This document shows positions 49,501 to 58,641 of a DNA stretch of 64,000 nt, in pieces. The stretch's first letter is position 1. Each line of letters begins with the position of its first letter. The stretch is from positions 1 to 64,000 of the forward strand of contig NC_005042.1 in assembly GCF_000007925.1 (NCBI RefSeq), in the 5' to 3' direction. The notes under the pieces are model-generated. The model searched no databases. It saw only the letters and a program-made list of their open reading frames with translations, and had not been told where the DNA came from. The position numbers and the translations under genes are program-made. Source of the stretch: Prochlorococcus marinus subsp. marinus str. CCMP1375 (GTDB taxonomy: Bacteria > Cyanobacteriota > Cyanobacteriia > PCC-6307 > Cyanobiaceae).

Positions 49501-49788
49501 ACCAGTTTTTTGATTCTTAGATTTTTGGTTATTTTTTTTGTGAATGGGTTTACTAGGAAGAGTGAGACATGCAGATGTATTAATACTCTCATTAGGCAAT
49601 AATTTTTTGCTATTGAGCCATTCTTTTAATTCATCTGAAGATAGGCTAAACGGGTGAGGTGAAGGTGTTTGTATTATTTGTTTTGGAGTTACTACGCGCC
49701 ATTGGTCTGCCCAAAGGAACAATTCTGATTGACCTAAATTAGATGGATGCCAATTAGTTGAAATCCAAGTGGCGTGCAGCAGAGTCAT
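46600..49788 (-). CDS. SNF2-family DNA-dependent ATPase (helicase)
   Basis: The 1062-residue protein has a long N-terminal part (1-570), partly a SNF2-associated domain, and the two RecA-like lobes: [14 protein letters not shown] (motif I, near 617), [10 protein letters not shown] (motif II DEAQ, near 720), TGTPVENR (motif III), and [42 protein letters not shown] (motifs V and VI, from about 965). Relatives such as RapA act on RNA polymerase or on DNA-protein complexes. It is followed by the SWIM gene. The exact substrate is unknown. Confidence 0.93.
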   Translation of the reverse strand: [1062 protein letters not shown]

Positions 49789-49983
49789 GGCTGGGATGTA
49801 TCTATCATCATGAAATTTGCTTTATTTGATATGTTGTGACAAGCAATAAAAATAATGATTTTCAGAAACCTCATAGCTAATAATGACAGTTAATTGGCTA
49901 GATTTTATGAGAAGCTAATTACTTCTTTTCTATTGTTGTAGTGCATCAGTTTTGATGCCCTTTTTACAACTTCCAATTTTGCT

Positions 49984-52662
49984 ATGGCAGTTGAACGATT
50001 GTCTTCTAACTCTGAGATGAAATCTCTTACAGGGGAAGAGATTAGGGCTGCCTTCCTCAATTTTTATGCAGAACGTGGTCATGAAATTGTGCCAAGTGCT
50101 TCTTTAGTTCCTAATGACCCAACAGTATTACTAACCATTGCAGGAATGCTCCCCTTTAAGCCTGTTTTCTTGGGGCATCAAGATAGACCTTCAGCGAGAG
50201 TGACTAGTTGCCAGAAATGTATACGAACAAATGACATAGAAAATGTAGGCCGAACTGCAAGGCATCACACTTTTTTTGAGATGCTAGGCAATTTTTCTTT
50301 TGGTGATTATTTCAAAAAAGAAGCAATTCAATGGGCTTGGGAACTAAGTATCAATGTTTTTGGTTTAAATCCATCGCACATAGTTATCAGTATCTTTCGC
50401 GAAGATGACGAAGCCGAACAGATTTGGCGAGACGTAATAGGAGTGAACCCTCGCCGAATTATACGAATGGATGAAAAGGATAATTTTTGGTCCTCAGGAC
50501 CAACGGGGCCTTGTGGGCCTTGCTCAGAACTTTATTATGATTTTCATCCAGAACTTGGAGAAGAAGAAATTGATCTTGAAGATGATACACGGTTCATAGA
50601 GTTTTATAACTTAGTTTTTATGCAATACAATCGTAATTCTTCTGGTACTTTGACATCATTGGCGAATTGCAATATCGATACAGGTATGGGACTGGAGAGA
50701 ATGGCGCAGATTTTACAAGGAGTTGCTAATAATTATGAAACGGATTTAATTTATCCACTTCTTGAAAAAATTGCTTCTTTAATCGATGTTCAGTATGAAG
50801 ACTTAAATGCGACAATCAAAGCATCTTTTAAAGTGATTGGTGATCATACGCGAGCATGTGTGCATTTGATAGGAGATGGAGTTTCAGCAAGTAATTTGGG
50901 CCGTGGGTATGTTTTAAGGAGATTACTTCGGCGTGTTGTGAGACATGGTCGCTTAATAGGAATTACAAAACCTTTTTTAGTGCAAATTGCTGAAGTGGCG
51001 ATTGAGTTAATGCAATCTGCTTACCCTCAACTATTGGAAAGACGTCAATTGATTTTCAAAGAGCTTCAGAGAGAAGAGACTCGTTTCTTAGAAACCCTAG
51101 AAAAAGGAGAAAAATTGTTAGCAGAATTACTTTCGAAAGCTCCATCGGTAATAACAGGGGAAGCGGCATTTGAGTTGTATGATACATATGGCTTTCCTGT
51201 TGAACTTACTGAAGAAATTGCTGAGGAAAATGATTTGAGAGTTGATATGAAGGGTTTTAAAAAAGCGATGGATGAACAACGTCGACGAGCTAAATCTGCT
51301 GCTATGACAATTGATCTCACTCTTCAAGATACTATTGATAAAGTTGTTTCTGAGGTAGGTGAGACTAACTTCTTGGGTTATCAACAATTAGAGCAATTCA
51401 GTCAGGTCCAGGCCATAGTGGTTAATGGAGTTTCGTCCCAAGAATGTAATGTAGGGGATAAAATAGATATAGTGCTAAATATGACTCCTTTTTATGGAGA
51501 AGGTGGAGGTCAAATAGGTGATAGAGGGATTATCAGTTCTGCATCTTCTGATGATTCTGAGTGCTTGATCGAAATTGATAGTGTACGTCGTGTTAAAGGG
51601 GCATTTGTACATTCTGGACTTGTTAAGAATGGAGTGTTGACATTAGGTGATAACGTTCAATGTACAGTTGATAGTTTTAGTCGCAGGTGTGCCCAAGCTA
51701 ATCATACTGCTACTCATCTTTTACAGGCTGCATTAAAAAAGGCAGTAGACTCAGATATTACTCAAGCGGGATCTTTAGTGGATTTTGATAGACTCCGTTT
51801 TGATTTTCACTTTGTGCGACCTGTCTCTGGTGCTGAATTAGAACATATAGAAAAATTAATTAATGGATGGATTTCGGAAGCTCATTCTTTAGTTATTTCT
51901 GAAATGTCTATTAATGAGGCTAAACGGGTAGGTGCTATTGCAATGTTTGGTGAGAAGTATGGGGAAGTTGTTCGAGTAGTTGATGTTCCGGGAGTGTCGA
52001 AAGAACTTTGTGGTGGTACTCATGTTACTAATACAGCGGAAATAGGTTTGTTTAAAATAGTTAGTGAGACTGGGATAGCCGCAGGTATTCGTAGGATTGA
52101 AGCTATTGCAGGACAAGGAGTATTGGATTATCTAAATGATCGTGATGGAGTTGTAAAGATTTTAAGCGAACGTTTCAAGGCACAATCTAATGAGATTGTT
52201 GATCGAGTTATTGCTTTGCAGGATGAAGTGAAATCTTTAACTAAATTACTTGTCAAGGCTCAGGACGAAGTTGCATTTACTAAGGCTTTATCATTAAAGA
52301 ATAAAGTTGTTTCTTTAACCAATAGTCAATACCTTATAGAACGTCTCGATGGTGTTACAGGAGATGCAATACAGTCTGTCGTCAAAACCTTAGTAGATGA
52401 ATTAGGTGATAATGCTGCTGTAGTTTTAGCAGGAATGCCAGATCTTAATGATCAAAAAAAGGTAATTTTAGTAGCTGCTTTTGGTTCAGAAATTATTGCT
52501 CAAGGATTGCATGCAGGACAATTCCTTGGTCCGATTGCTGAAATTTGTGGCGGCGGCGGCGGCGGCCGCCCCAATTTCGCTCAAGCCGGTGGCCGGGATC
52601 CTACAAAATTGGATGATGCACTTGATTTAGCTAAAGAAAGAATAATACAATCCTTAGATTGA
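49984..52662 (+). CDS. alaS: Alanine--tRNA ligase
   Basis: AlaRS charges tRNA-Ala and edits mischarged Ser or Gly. The 892-residue protein has the class II core: RAAFLNFYAERGHEIVPSASLVP near 22, TSCQKCIRTNDIENVGRTARHHTFFEMLGNFSFGD near 75-108; the editing domain with HTATHLLQAALKK near 578 and CGGTHV near 678; and the C-terminal domain with CGGGGGGRPNFAQAGG. The glycine run gives a short GC-rich patch near 52550. It is convergent with speA, 2 bp between the stops. Confidence 0.97.
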   Translation: MAVERLSSNSEMKSLTGEEIRAAFLNFYAERGHEIVPSASLVPNDPTVLLTIAGMLPFKPVFLGHQDRPSARVTSCQKCIRTNDIENVGRTARHHTFFEMLGNFSFGDYFKKEAIQWAWELSINVFGLNPSHIVISIFREDDEAEQIWRDVIGVNPRRIIRMDEKDNFWSSGPTGPCGPCSELYYDFHPELGEEEIDLEDDTRFIEFYNLVFMQYNRNSSGTLTSLANCNIDTGMGLERMAQILQGVANNYETDLIYPLLEKIASLIDVQYEDLNATIKASFKVIGDHTRACVHLIGDGVSASNLGRGYVLRRLLRRVVRHGRLIGITKPFLVQIAEVAIELMQSAYPQLLERRQLIFKELQREETRFLETLEKGEKLLAELLSKAPSVITGEAAFELYDTYGFPVELTEEIAEENDLRVDMKGFKKAMDEQRRRAKSAAMTIDLTLQDTIDKVVSEVGETNFLGYQQLEQFSQVQAIVVNGVSSQECNVGDKIDIVLNMTPFYGEGGGQIGDRGIISSASSDDSECLIEIDSVRRVKGAFVHSGLVKNGVLTLGDNVQCTVDSFSRRCAQANHTATHLLQAALKKAVDSDITQAGSLVDFDRLRFDFHFVRPVSGAELEHIEKLINGWISEAHSLVISEMSINEAKRVGAIAMFGEKYGEVVRVVDVPGVSKELCGGTHVTNTAEIGLFKIVSETGIAAGIRRIEAIAGQGVLDYLNDRDGVVKILSERFKAQSNEIVDRVIALQDEVKSLTKLLVKAQDEVAFTKALSLKNKVVSLTNSQYLIERLDGVTGDAIQSVVKTLVDELGDNAAVVLAGMPDLNDQKKVILVAAFGSEIIAQGLHAGQFLGPIAEICGGGGGGRPNFAQAGGRDPTKLDDALDLAKERIIQSLD

Positions 52663-52664
52663 TT

Positions 52665-54611
52665 TTACTCTTGTAAGTACGTACTTTGTCTAAGGCTTGT
52701 TTCGACATGCTCTATCAAACGTTGCGCATCGTTAATCTTTAAACTCCCTTGTTGAATTGCTGATTCGCTTGCCATTCTTATCCTTTCTAATAATTGTTCA
52801 GAGTCATGCTCCATGGCTTGCAGAACATCGCTTTTGCTATTTCCTCTAACTACATGATCAAGCTTATATTTTCCATTTTTAGTTAAACGAATGTGTATGG
52901 CATTGGTACTTCCAAATAAATTATGAAGATTGCCCATGACCTCTTGATAAGCACCGCCTAAAAACATACCTATCCAATAATTTTCATTAGCTTTTACTGT
53001 GTGCAGTTCTAGTAAAAATTTTTCTTGCCCATTATTTATAAAGCGTGCAAGTTTGCCATCAGAGTCACATGTGAGATCTGCAAAATGACCAAGTTGATCT
53101 GGTTTTTCTTGAAGACGATGAATTGGGAGGAGCGGGAATAATTGTTGGATTGCCCAAGTATCTGGTGCTGAACGAAAGATTGATATGTTTGCGTAATATG
53201 TCTCAGTCAGTCCTTTATTAATTGCAAGAAGTTCTTTGGGAATCTTAAGATCATTTGGTAAATGGGCAGCTATTTGTTTGGCGCATGCCCAGGTCAGTTG
53301 CTCAGCAGTGGCACGCTCAGTTAAATCTATAAACCCTAGACGAAATGCATTCAGTGCATCTTCTTTAAACTTTAGTGCGTCATTCCAAGCTTCTTGAAGT
53401 TTGGAGACATCAATTTTTTTCTCTTCACAAATCTGATGAAGAATCATCAATGTTTCTCGAAGATTTTTTACACTGAGGCATTCGTTGCTTGTTTCTATTG
53501 CAATTTGAGTAGGTACTGATGATGTACCTAAGACGTTAAATATTAATATAGAAAAATGACTTGAGAGAAAGCGCCCACTTTCACTAATTAATTTAGGTAC
53601 CTTGACTTTCTTTGCTTTGCAACATTCTTGAATTGTAGCCACAACATCATTTGCATAATTTTGTAATGAGTAGTTTGTCGAAGCACTTGTAGCTGTGCGA
53701 CTACCGTCATAATCAACACCTAATCCTCCTCCTACATCTAGATGGCCCATTGGTGCACCTAGACGATTTAATTCAACATAAATTTGACTTGCTTCTTGTA
53801 AAGCATTCTTGAGAATAGCAATATCGTTAATTTGACTGCCCACATGAAAATGGAGCAGAATTAATTCATTTAGGAGTCCAGCAGCAGTTAATTCTTGAAC
53901 TGCTTTTAATATTTCTGGTATAGAAAGTCCGAATTTAGATTTCTCTCCAACTGAATTTCCCCATCTACCACTACTTTGATTCGAGAGTTTTGCTCTTATT
54001 CCAATCAGTGGAGCAGCACCAAGCTTTTGACTTGCTTTGATAATGCGTCCAACCTCATCAGATTGCTCAATAACTACAATTGGTTGCCTACCAAGTTGAC
54101 GTGCAAGAATTGTTGTTTCTATATACCGGTTGTCTTTGTAGCCATTGCAGATTAGAAAAGCTTTAGGGTCATTGACTAAAGCAAGTGCTATTAGTAGTTC
54201 TGCCTTGCTTCCGGCTTCTAACCCAAAGTGCCATTTTCTTCCAATGGTTACTATTTCTTCGACAACATGTCGTTGTTGATTACATTTGATTGGGAAAACA
54301 CCTTGGTAATCATTGTTGTAGCCGTATTGATTGATAGCATTTTCAAAAGCTTGATGCAGTTTCTTTAACCTGTCTTCTAGAATATCGTCGAATCGTAGTA
54401 ATAGGGGAGTATTTAGGTTCCGCCCTTTTAATTCTTCTAAAAGATGAGTGAGCTCTAGACTATTTCCCTCTTTACCTTGTGGACTAACGGTGACATTTCC
54501 AGAATCGTTGATTGAAAAGTATTCTTCTCCCCAAAGGTCAAGACCATAAAGGGAGCAACTGTCTTTTACAGTCCATTCGTTTTTTTTTGTAGCGGGTTTT
54601 GATTTCGTCAA
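52665..54611 (-). CDS. speA: Biosynthetic arginine decarboxylase
   Basis: SpeA converts arginine to agmatine for polyamine synthesis. The 648-residue PLP enzyme has the family's barrel domain with GVFPIKCNQQRHVVEEI near 103 (PLP lysine in IKCN), LLHFHVGSQINDI near 258, GGGLGVDYDGS near 299, and SESGRFLSSH near 347. A C-terminal beta domain and helical bundle follow. Start MTKSKPATKKNEW. It is divergent from ndk. A 12-bp palindrome AAGTACGTACTT lies at 52675-52686 inside the last codons. Confidence 0.95.
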   Translation of the reverse strand: MTKSKPATKKNEWTVKDSCSLYGLDLWGEEYFSINDSGNVTVSPQGKEGNSLELTHLLEELKGRNLNTPLLLRFDDILEDRLKKLHQAFENAINQYGYNNDYQGVFPIKCNQQRHVVEEIVTIGRKWHFGLEAGSKAELLIALALVNDPKAFLICNGYKDNRYIETTILARQLGRQPIVVIEQSDEVGRIIKASQKLGAAPLIGIRAKLSNQSSGRWGNSVGEKSKFGLSIPEILKAVQELTAAGLLNELILLHFHVGSQINDIAILKNALQEASQIYVELNRLGAPMGHLDVGGGLGVDYDGSRTATSASTNYSLQNYANDVVATIQECCKAKKVKVPKLISESGRFLSSHFSILIFNVLGTSSVPTQIAIETSNECLSVKNLRETLMILHQICEEKKIDVSKLQEAWNDALKFKEDALNAFRLGFIDLTERATAEQLTWACAKQIAAHLPNDLKIPKELLAINKGLTETYYANISIFRSAPDTWAIQQLFPLLPIHRLQEKPDQLGHFADLTCDSDGKLARFINNGQEKFLLELHTVKANENYWIGMFLGGAYQEVMGNLHNLFGSTNAIHIRLTKNGKYKLDHVVRGNSKSDVLQAMEHDSEQLLERIRMASESAIQQGSLKINDAQRLIEHVETSLRQSTYLQE

Positions 54612-54760
54612 GTTTTGGTAAGAGCAACAAGCATTGAAATTCGGAAGATTTTAGATCTTTAAAAAGAATCTACGAAAAGTTTTATGTAATCCTATGGTTT
54701 TCCTTGCCAAGAGGGTACATTCCAGAAGACGATATCTCCATTCTTAATTTATTTGGTTTT

Positions 54761-55216
54761 ATGAGTGTTGAAAGGACTTTTCTTGCTATCAAGCCCGATG
54801 GTGTTCAGAGGGGACTTGTGGGTGAAATCTTGGGACGTTTTGAACGCAAGGGATTTAAGTTGGTCGGACTGAAACAATTGATTCCCAGTAAGGAATTGGC
54901 CGAAAAGCATTATGGAGTGCATAAAGAACGACCTTTTTTTACTGGTCTCGTTGGTTTCATTACAAGTGGCCCTGTTGTTGCAATGGTTTGGGAAGGTGAT
55001 GGTGTAATACTAAGTGCAAGGAAATTAATAGGTGCAACAAAACCTTTAGAAGCTGAACCAGGCACTATTAGGGGTGATTTGGGGATAAATATTGGTCGAA
55101 ATGTAATTCATGGATCTGATGGCCCTGAGACTGCATCTTTTGAGATTGATTTGTGGTTTAATTCTTCTGAATTAAATAATTGGAATCCTTCTGATCAAAA
55201 ATGGAGAGTTGAGTAA
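54761..55216 (+). CDS. ndk: Nucleoside diphosphate kinase
   Basis: Ndk equalises nucleoside triphosphate pools by a phospho-histidine mechanism. The 151-residue protein has the standard start [38 protein letters not shown], and the active-site motif [12 protein letters not shown] with the catalytic His. I chose ATG 54761 because the 19 in-frame residues upstream lack Ndk character. A hairpin terminator follows 24 bp after the stop. Confidence 0.97.
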   Translation: MSVERTFLAIKPDGVQRGLVGEILGRFERKGFKLVGLKQLIPSKELAEKHYGVHKERPFFTGLVGFITSGPVVAMVWEGDGVILSARKLIGATKPLEAEPGTIRGDLGINIGRNVIHGSDGPETASFEIDLWFNSSELNNWNPSDQKWRVE

Positions 55217-55240
55217 AGCGTGTAAAAGTAAATAAGCTTT

Positions 55241-55270
55241 AATTGAACTTATTTAAGTTCAATTAGTTTT
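55241..55270. terminator. Bidirectional terminator between ndk and thiO
   Basis: A perfect 10-bp stem (AATTGAACTT at 55241-55250 and AAGTTCAATT at 55255-55264) with a 4-nt loop is followed by AGTTTT on the plus strand. It overlaps the end of the convergent thiO gene. The stem is AT-rich but long. Confidence 0.6.
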
Positions 55271-56371
55271 AAAACGATTCCATTGGAAGGCCATTAACAG
55301 ATCATGTTCTTTTTTAGTTAATTCTTCGTTGCAAATACTTTTTGTGATCAATTGGGATGTAATAGTTGCCAAAAGAACTCCATTCCTATGGTGACCAGTT
55401 GCTATCCATAGTCCTTTTAAAGAAGACTTGCCAAGTATTGGAGCTTCATCTGGTGTGCAAGGACGAAAACCCCACCATCTTTCCATGTGTGGCCATGATC
55501 TTGCTATCGGGAGTAATGCATTGACCCCTTCTTGTAATTCAATTTGTCCATTGGGGGTTAAACCTTCAGTAAAACCTGCATCCTTTTCACTTGTTGCCCC
55601 AACAACTATTAGTCCATCTTCGCGTGGAACCAAATAAATTCCTGGTCCAAATAAGATACGTTTGAGGGCATATTTGGGTCCTTGGATTGAGAACATTTGG
55701 CCTTTTAAAGGATATATAGGGATTTCATTGAGAAGTTGACTACTCCATGCTCCGCTACACAACACGGCTTGTTTGGCTGATATTTTTTTATTTTTCCCTT
55801 CAGCTGTTTTGATTAATACTCCTTCGAAGACATTTTTGTCTTTAATTAGCCTGATTACTTCAATACCTTCTTGAAATCTCACTCCCAATTCCACACAAGC
55901 TTTTTCAAGGGCACGCATTAATTTTCGCCTATTATCTATTTGCCCATCTTGTTTGAATAAGAGACCAGCTTTCCACTTAGAAGCAATTCCTGGAATTTCT
56001 TTTTTTAATTCTTTGTGATTTAGATGTATGCCTAAGGAAGCAGTGGAGTAGTTGTTTCTATCTTCACTATTTACAAAGGGGACTACTATTCCACATTGCC
56101 TCAGCCCACAACTCATCCCACTATCAGTTTCTATTGTTTTCACCCAGTTAGAAATTCCATTAAGACTTTCTAGACCAAGTTGTAGAAGCTGACCATTTAG
56201 TCCTTCTGCATGTGGAGCTAACATCCCTGCTGCTACGAACCCTGCTGCTTCATTTCTATTGCGGCTTAATACTTCTACAGATCTACCTTTTTTGGCCAAT
56301 GAATGAGCCAAAGATAGACCAATTAAGCCACCACCAAGTATTAGTAAAGGTTTTGCATTTGATTGAGCCAT
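55259..56371 (-). CDS. thiO: Glycine oxidase-like FAD enzyme (ThiO)
   Basis: ThiO oxidises glycine to dehydroglycine for thiazole synthesis in aerobic bacteria. The 370-residue flavoenzyme of the DAO family has the FAD-binding ILGGGLIGLSLAHSLAKKG (11-29), GFVAAGMLAPHAEG near 44, VLCSGAWSSQLL near 204 and the C-terminal IATGHHRNGVLLATITSQLI. DadA-like D-amino acid dehydrogenases are related, but the AAGMLAP and GHHRNGVLLAP-type motifs favour ThiO. With thiL in the window it suggests thiamine synthesis. It is divergent from gatB. Confidence 0.87.
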   Translation of the reverse strand: MAQSNAKPLLILGGGLIGLSLAHSLAKKGRSVEVLSRNRNEAAGFVAAGMLAPHAEGLNGQLLQLGLESLNGISNWVKTIETDSGMSCGLRQCGIVVPFVNSEDRNNYSTASLGIHLNHKELKKEIPGIASKWKAGLLFKQDGQIDNRRKLMRALEKACVELGVRFQEGIEVIRLIKDKNVFEGVLIKTAEGKNKKISAKQAVLCSGAWSSQLLNEIPIYPLKGQMFSIQGPKYALKRILFGPGIYLVPREDGLIVVGATSEKDAGFTEGLTPNGQIELQEGVNALLPIARSWPHMERWWGFRPCTPDEAPILGKSSLKGLWIATGHHRNGVLLATITSQLITKSICNEELTKKEHDLLMAFQWNRFKTN

Positions 56372-56477
56372 TGTTTTGGCTGTTCTAAGACTAATTTTGA
56401 GCCTTTTAGACCATGATGTCCATCCAATTTGATCTTATTTTCCATAGTATGCATATATAGGAATCTTGAACTAAGCA

Positions 56478-57956
56478 ATGACTGAACAGAAAGTTGATTG
56501 GGAACCTGTAATTGGTTTGGAAACTCATGTTCAATTAGGAACAAATAGCAAGATATTTACTTCTGCTTCTACTAGTTTTGGCGATGATCCTAATACCCAT
56601 ATTGACCCTATTGTTTGTGGCTTGCCAGGAACTCTTCCTGTTTTAAATAAAAAAGTTCTTGAATTTGCTGTTAAAGCTTCTATGGCTTTGAATTTAAAAA
56701 TTGCTAAACATTGTAAGTTTGATAGAAAGCAATATTTTTATCCTGATCTTCCTAAAAATTATCAGATCTCTCAATTTGATGAGCCAATTGCGGAAGAGGG
56801 TTGGATAGAAGTAGAAGTTGCTGAAAAAGGCAAAGAAACTTATCTAAAGAAAATAGGGATTGAGAGATTGCATATGGAAGAAGATGCAGGGAAATTAGTT
56901 CATGCAGGTAGTGATCGCTTATCAGGTTCTAAATATTCTTTAGTTGATTACAATCGCGCAGGTGTTGCTCTGGCAGAGATTGTTAGTAAGCCAGATTTAC
57001 GTTCAGGTCGAGAAGCTTCTGAGTATGCATCTGAGATTAGAAGGATTGTTAGGTATTTAGGTGTATCTGATGGGAATATGCAGGAAGGCTCCTTAAGGTG
57101 TGACGTAAATATCTCTGTTAGAAGAGGACCTAATGCTCCATTTGGTACAAAAGTTGAAATTAAAAATATGAACTCATTTTCTGCTATTCAGAAGGCATGT
57201 GAATATGAAATTAAACGTCAAATAAGTACATATGAAAGTGGAGGCATAGTTCATCAAGAAACACGTCTTTGGGATGAGACAAAACAACTTACAAAAAGCA
57301 TGCGATCTAAAGAAGGAAGTAGTGATTATCGATACTTTCCAGATCCAGATTTAGGTCCAATTGAAGTTAGTGTTGAATTACAAGAAAAATGGCGATCAGA
57401 GTTGCCTGAACTGCCTTCTTCTAAGAGGCATAGATATGCAGAAGAGCTTGGTCTTTCAGTTTATGACGCTCGTGTATTAACAGATGATTATCAAATGGCT
57501 AGATATTTTGAAATTGTTGTTTTAGAAGGTGCTGATCCGAAGTTGGCTTCAAATTGGATTACAGGTGATATTGCTGCACATATAAATGCAAATAAAAAGA
57601 GCTTTGAGAATCTTTTGCTTACGCCTAAACAATTAGCGGAAATGCTTCTATTAATATCTCAAGGAAAGATCAGTGGAAAAATCGCAAAAGAAATATTACC
57701 AGAGCTTCTTGAGAAAGGTGGTTCTCCTAAGGAACTTGTGGAGGAAAGAGGCTTGGGGATGATTAGTGATCCTAAAGTCCTTGGAGCAATAGTGGATCAA
57801 TTGTTGTCTGATTACCCTAATGAAGTTGAATCTTATCGTGGGGGTAAGAATAAACTCCAAGGGTTTTTTGTAGGTCAATTAATGAAGAAAACTAGTGGGA
57901 AAGCAGATCCTAAACTTGGCAATCAAATTCTTACAAAAAAACTTAAAGGTGAATAA
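56478..57956 (+). CDS. gatB: Aspartyl/glutamyl-tRNA(Asn/Gln) amidotransferase subunit B
   Basis: GatB is the kinase and tRNA-binding subunit of the amidotransferase that makes Gln-tRNA(Gln) (and Asn-tRNA). The 492-residue protein starts WEPVIGLETHVQLGTNSKIF and shows CGLPGTLPVLN, KHCKFDRKQYFYPDLPKNYQISQ, LHMEEDAGKL, VDYNRAGVALAEIV, and GNMQEGSLRCDVNISVR, all diagnostic. A C-terminal YqeY-like domain follows. gatA and gatC are not in the window. It is convergent with coaE. Confidence 0.97.
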   Translation: MTEQKVDWEPVIGLETHVQLGTNSKIFTSASTSFGDDPNTHIDPIVCGLPGTLPVLNKKVLEFAVKASMALNLKIAKHCKFDRKQYFYPDLPKNYQISQFDEPIAEEGWIEVEVAEKGKETYLKKIGIERLHMEEDAGKLVHAGSDRLSGSKYSLVDYNRAGVALAEIVSKPDLRSGREASEYASEIRRIVRYLGVSDGNMQEGSLRCDVNISVRRGPNAPFGTKVEIKNMNSFSAIQKACEYEIKRQISTYESGGIVHQETRLWDETKQLTKSMRSKEGSSDYRYFPDPDLGPIEVSVELQEKWRSELPELPSSKRHRYAEELGLSVYDARVLTDDYQMARYFEIVVLEGADPKLASNWITGDIAAHINANKKSFENLLLTPKQLAEMLLLISQGKISGKIAKEILPELLEKGGSPKELVEERGLGMISDPKVLGAIVDQLLSDYPNEVESYRGGKNKLQGFFVGQLMKKTSGKADPKLGNQILTKKLKGE

Positions 57957-57963
57957 TATCTTA

Positions 57964-58596
57964 TTATAATAATACTTCAACTTGGGGATAACTAAGATCC
58001 AATTTATTAGTATTATCTATAATATGATCTGAAAGTATTTTTTTACTTTCAAGTGGTAACTGCGCTTCAATTCGATATTTTGCTTGCTCTTTATTTAATC
58101 CATCTCTTTTCATTAATCGTTCATATTGCTCATCAAGTGAACAGTAGATAAGCCATACCTCACTACATAAATATGTAAAATTAGCCTCAAATAATAAGGG
58201 TATAATTAATACTATTGTAGATGATAGTTTATGTTTTTCTAATTCTTCTTCAAATCTTTTTTCAATAATAGGATGTAATAGGTTTTCCAGCCATATTCTT
58301 TCATTTTTATCGTGAAATATAATTTCACCTAATGCTGCTCTATTGATTGTTTTACTATTAGTATTTTCTTTATCTACAATAGTTCTTCCATATCGATTGA
58401 TAATTGTATCTTTTATAGTTTGATTTGCTGTTAATGCTTCCCTTGAAAACATATCTGCATCAAGGATTGGTGTATTTTTTACACTTTCTATGTATTTCCC
58501 AATAGAAGTCTTACCACTGGCAATACCGCCTGTGATTCCAATACGACGCTGGGAGCCTTTCCAACGTTTTAGAGCATTAGCCTTTGAAACTCTCAG
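57964..58596 (-). CDS. coaE: Dephospho-CoA kinase with non-canonical start
   Basis: CoaE phosphorylates dephospho-CoA in the last step of CoA synthesis. The P-loop GITGGIASGKTSIG and the following DADMFS are in frame, but the P-loop lies upstream of the first ATG (58452). From the P-loop back to the in-frame TGA at 58630-58632 there is no ATG, GTG or TTG. I set the start at a CTG (58594-58596), giving LRVSKANALKRWKGSQRRIG, which matches the length of relatives (210 residues); ATT at 58614 or CTG at 58608 are alternatives. The rest is normal: LLHPIIEKRF, IPLLFEA, RDGLNKEQAKYRIEAQLP. Confidence 0.85.
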   Translation of the reverse strand: MRVSKANALKRWKGSQRRIGITGGIASGKTSIGKYIESVKNTPILDADMFSREALTANQTIKDTIINRYGRTIVDKENTNSKTINRAALGEIIFHDKNERIWLENLLHPIIEKRFEEELEKHKLSSTIVLIIPLLFEANFTYLCSEVWLIYCSLDEQYERLMKRDGLNKEQAKYRIEAQLPLESKKILSDHIIDNTNKLDLSYPQVEVLL

Positions 58597-58641
58597 AAAA
58601 TAGCGCAGGATAATAAAGAGTTTACTTTCTCAGGCGGGGCC

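Noticed and set aside
52540-52600. GC-rich run of GGC triplets in alaS
   Set aside because: It encodes the conserved glycine run of AlaRS C-terminal domains and is not a repeat expansion specific to this genome.
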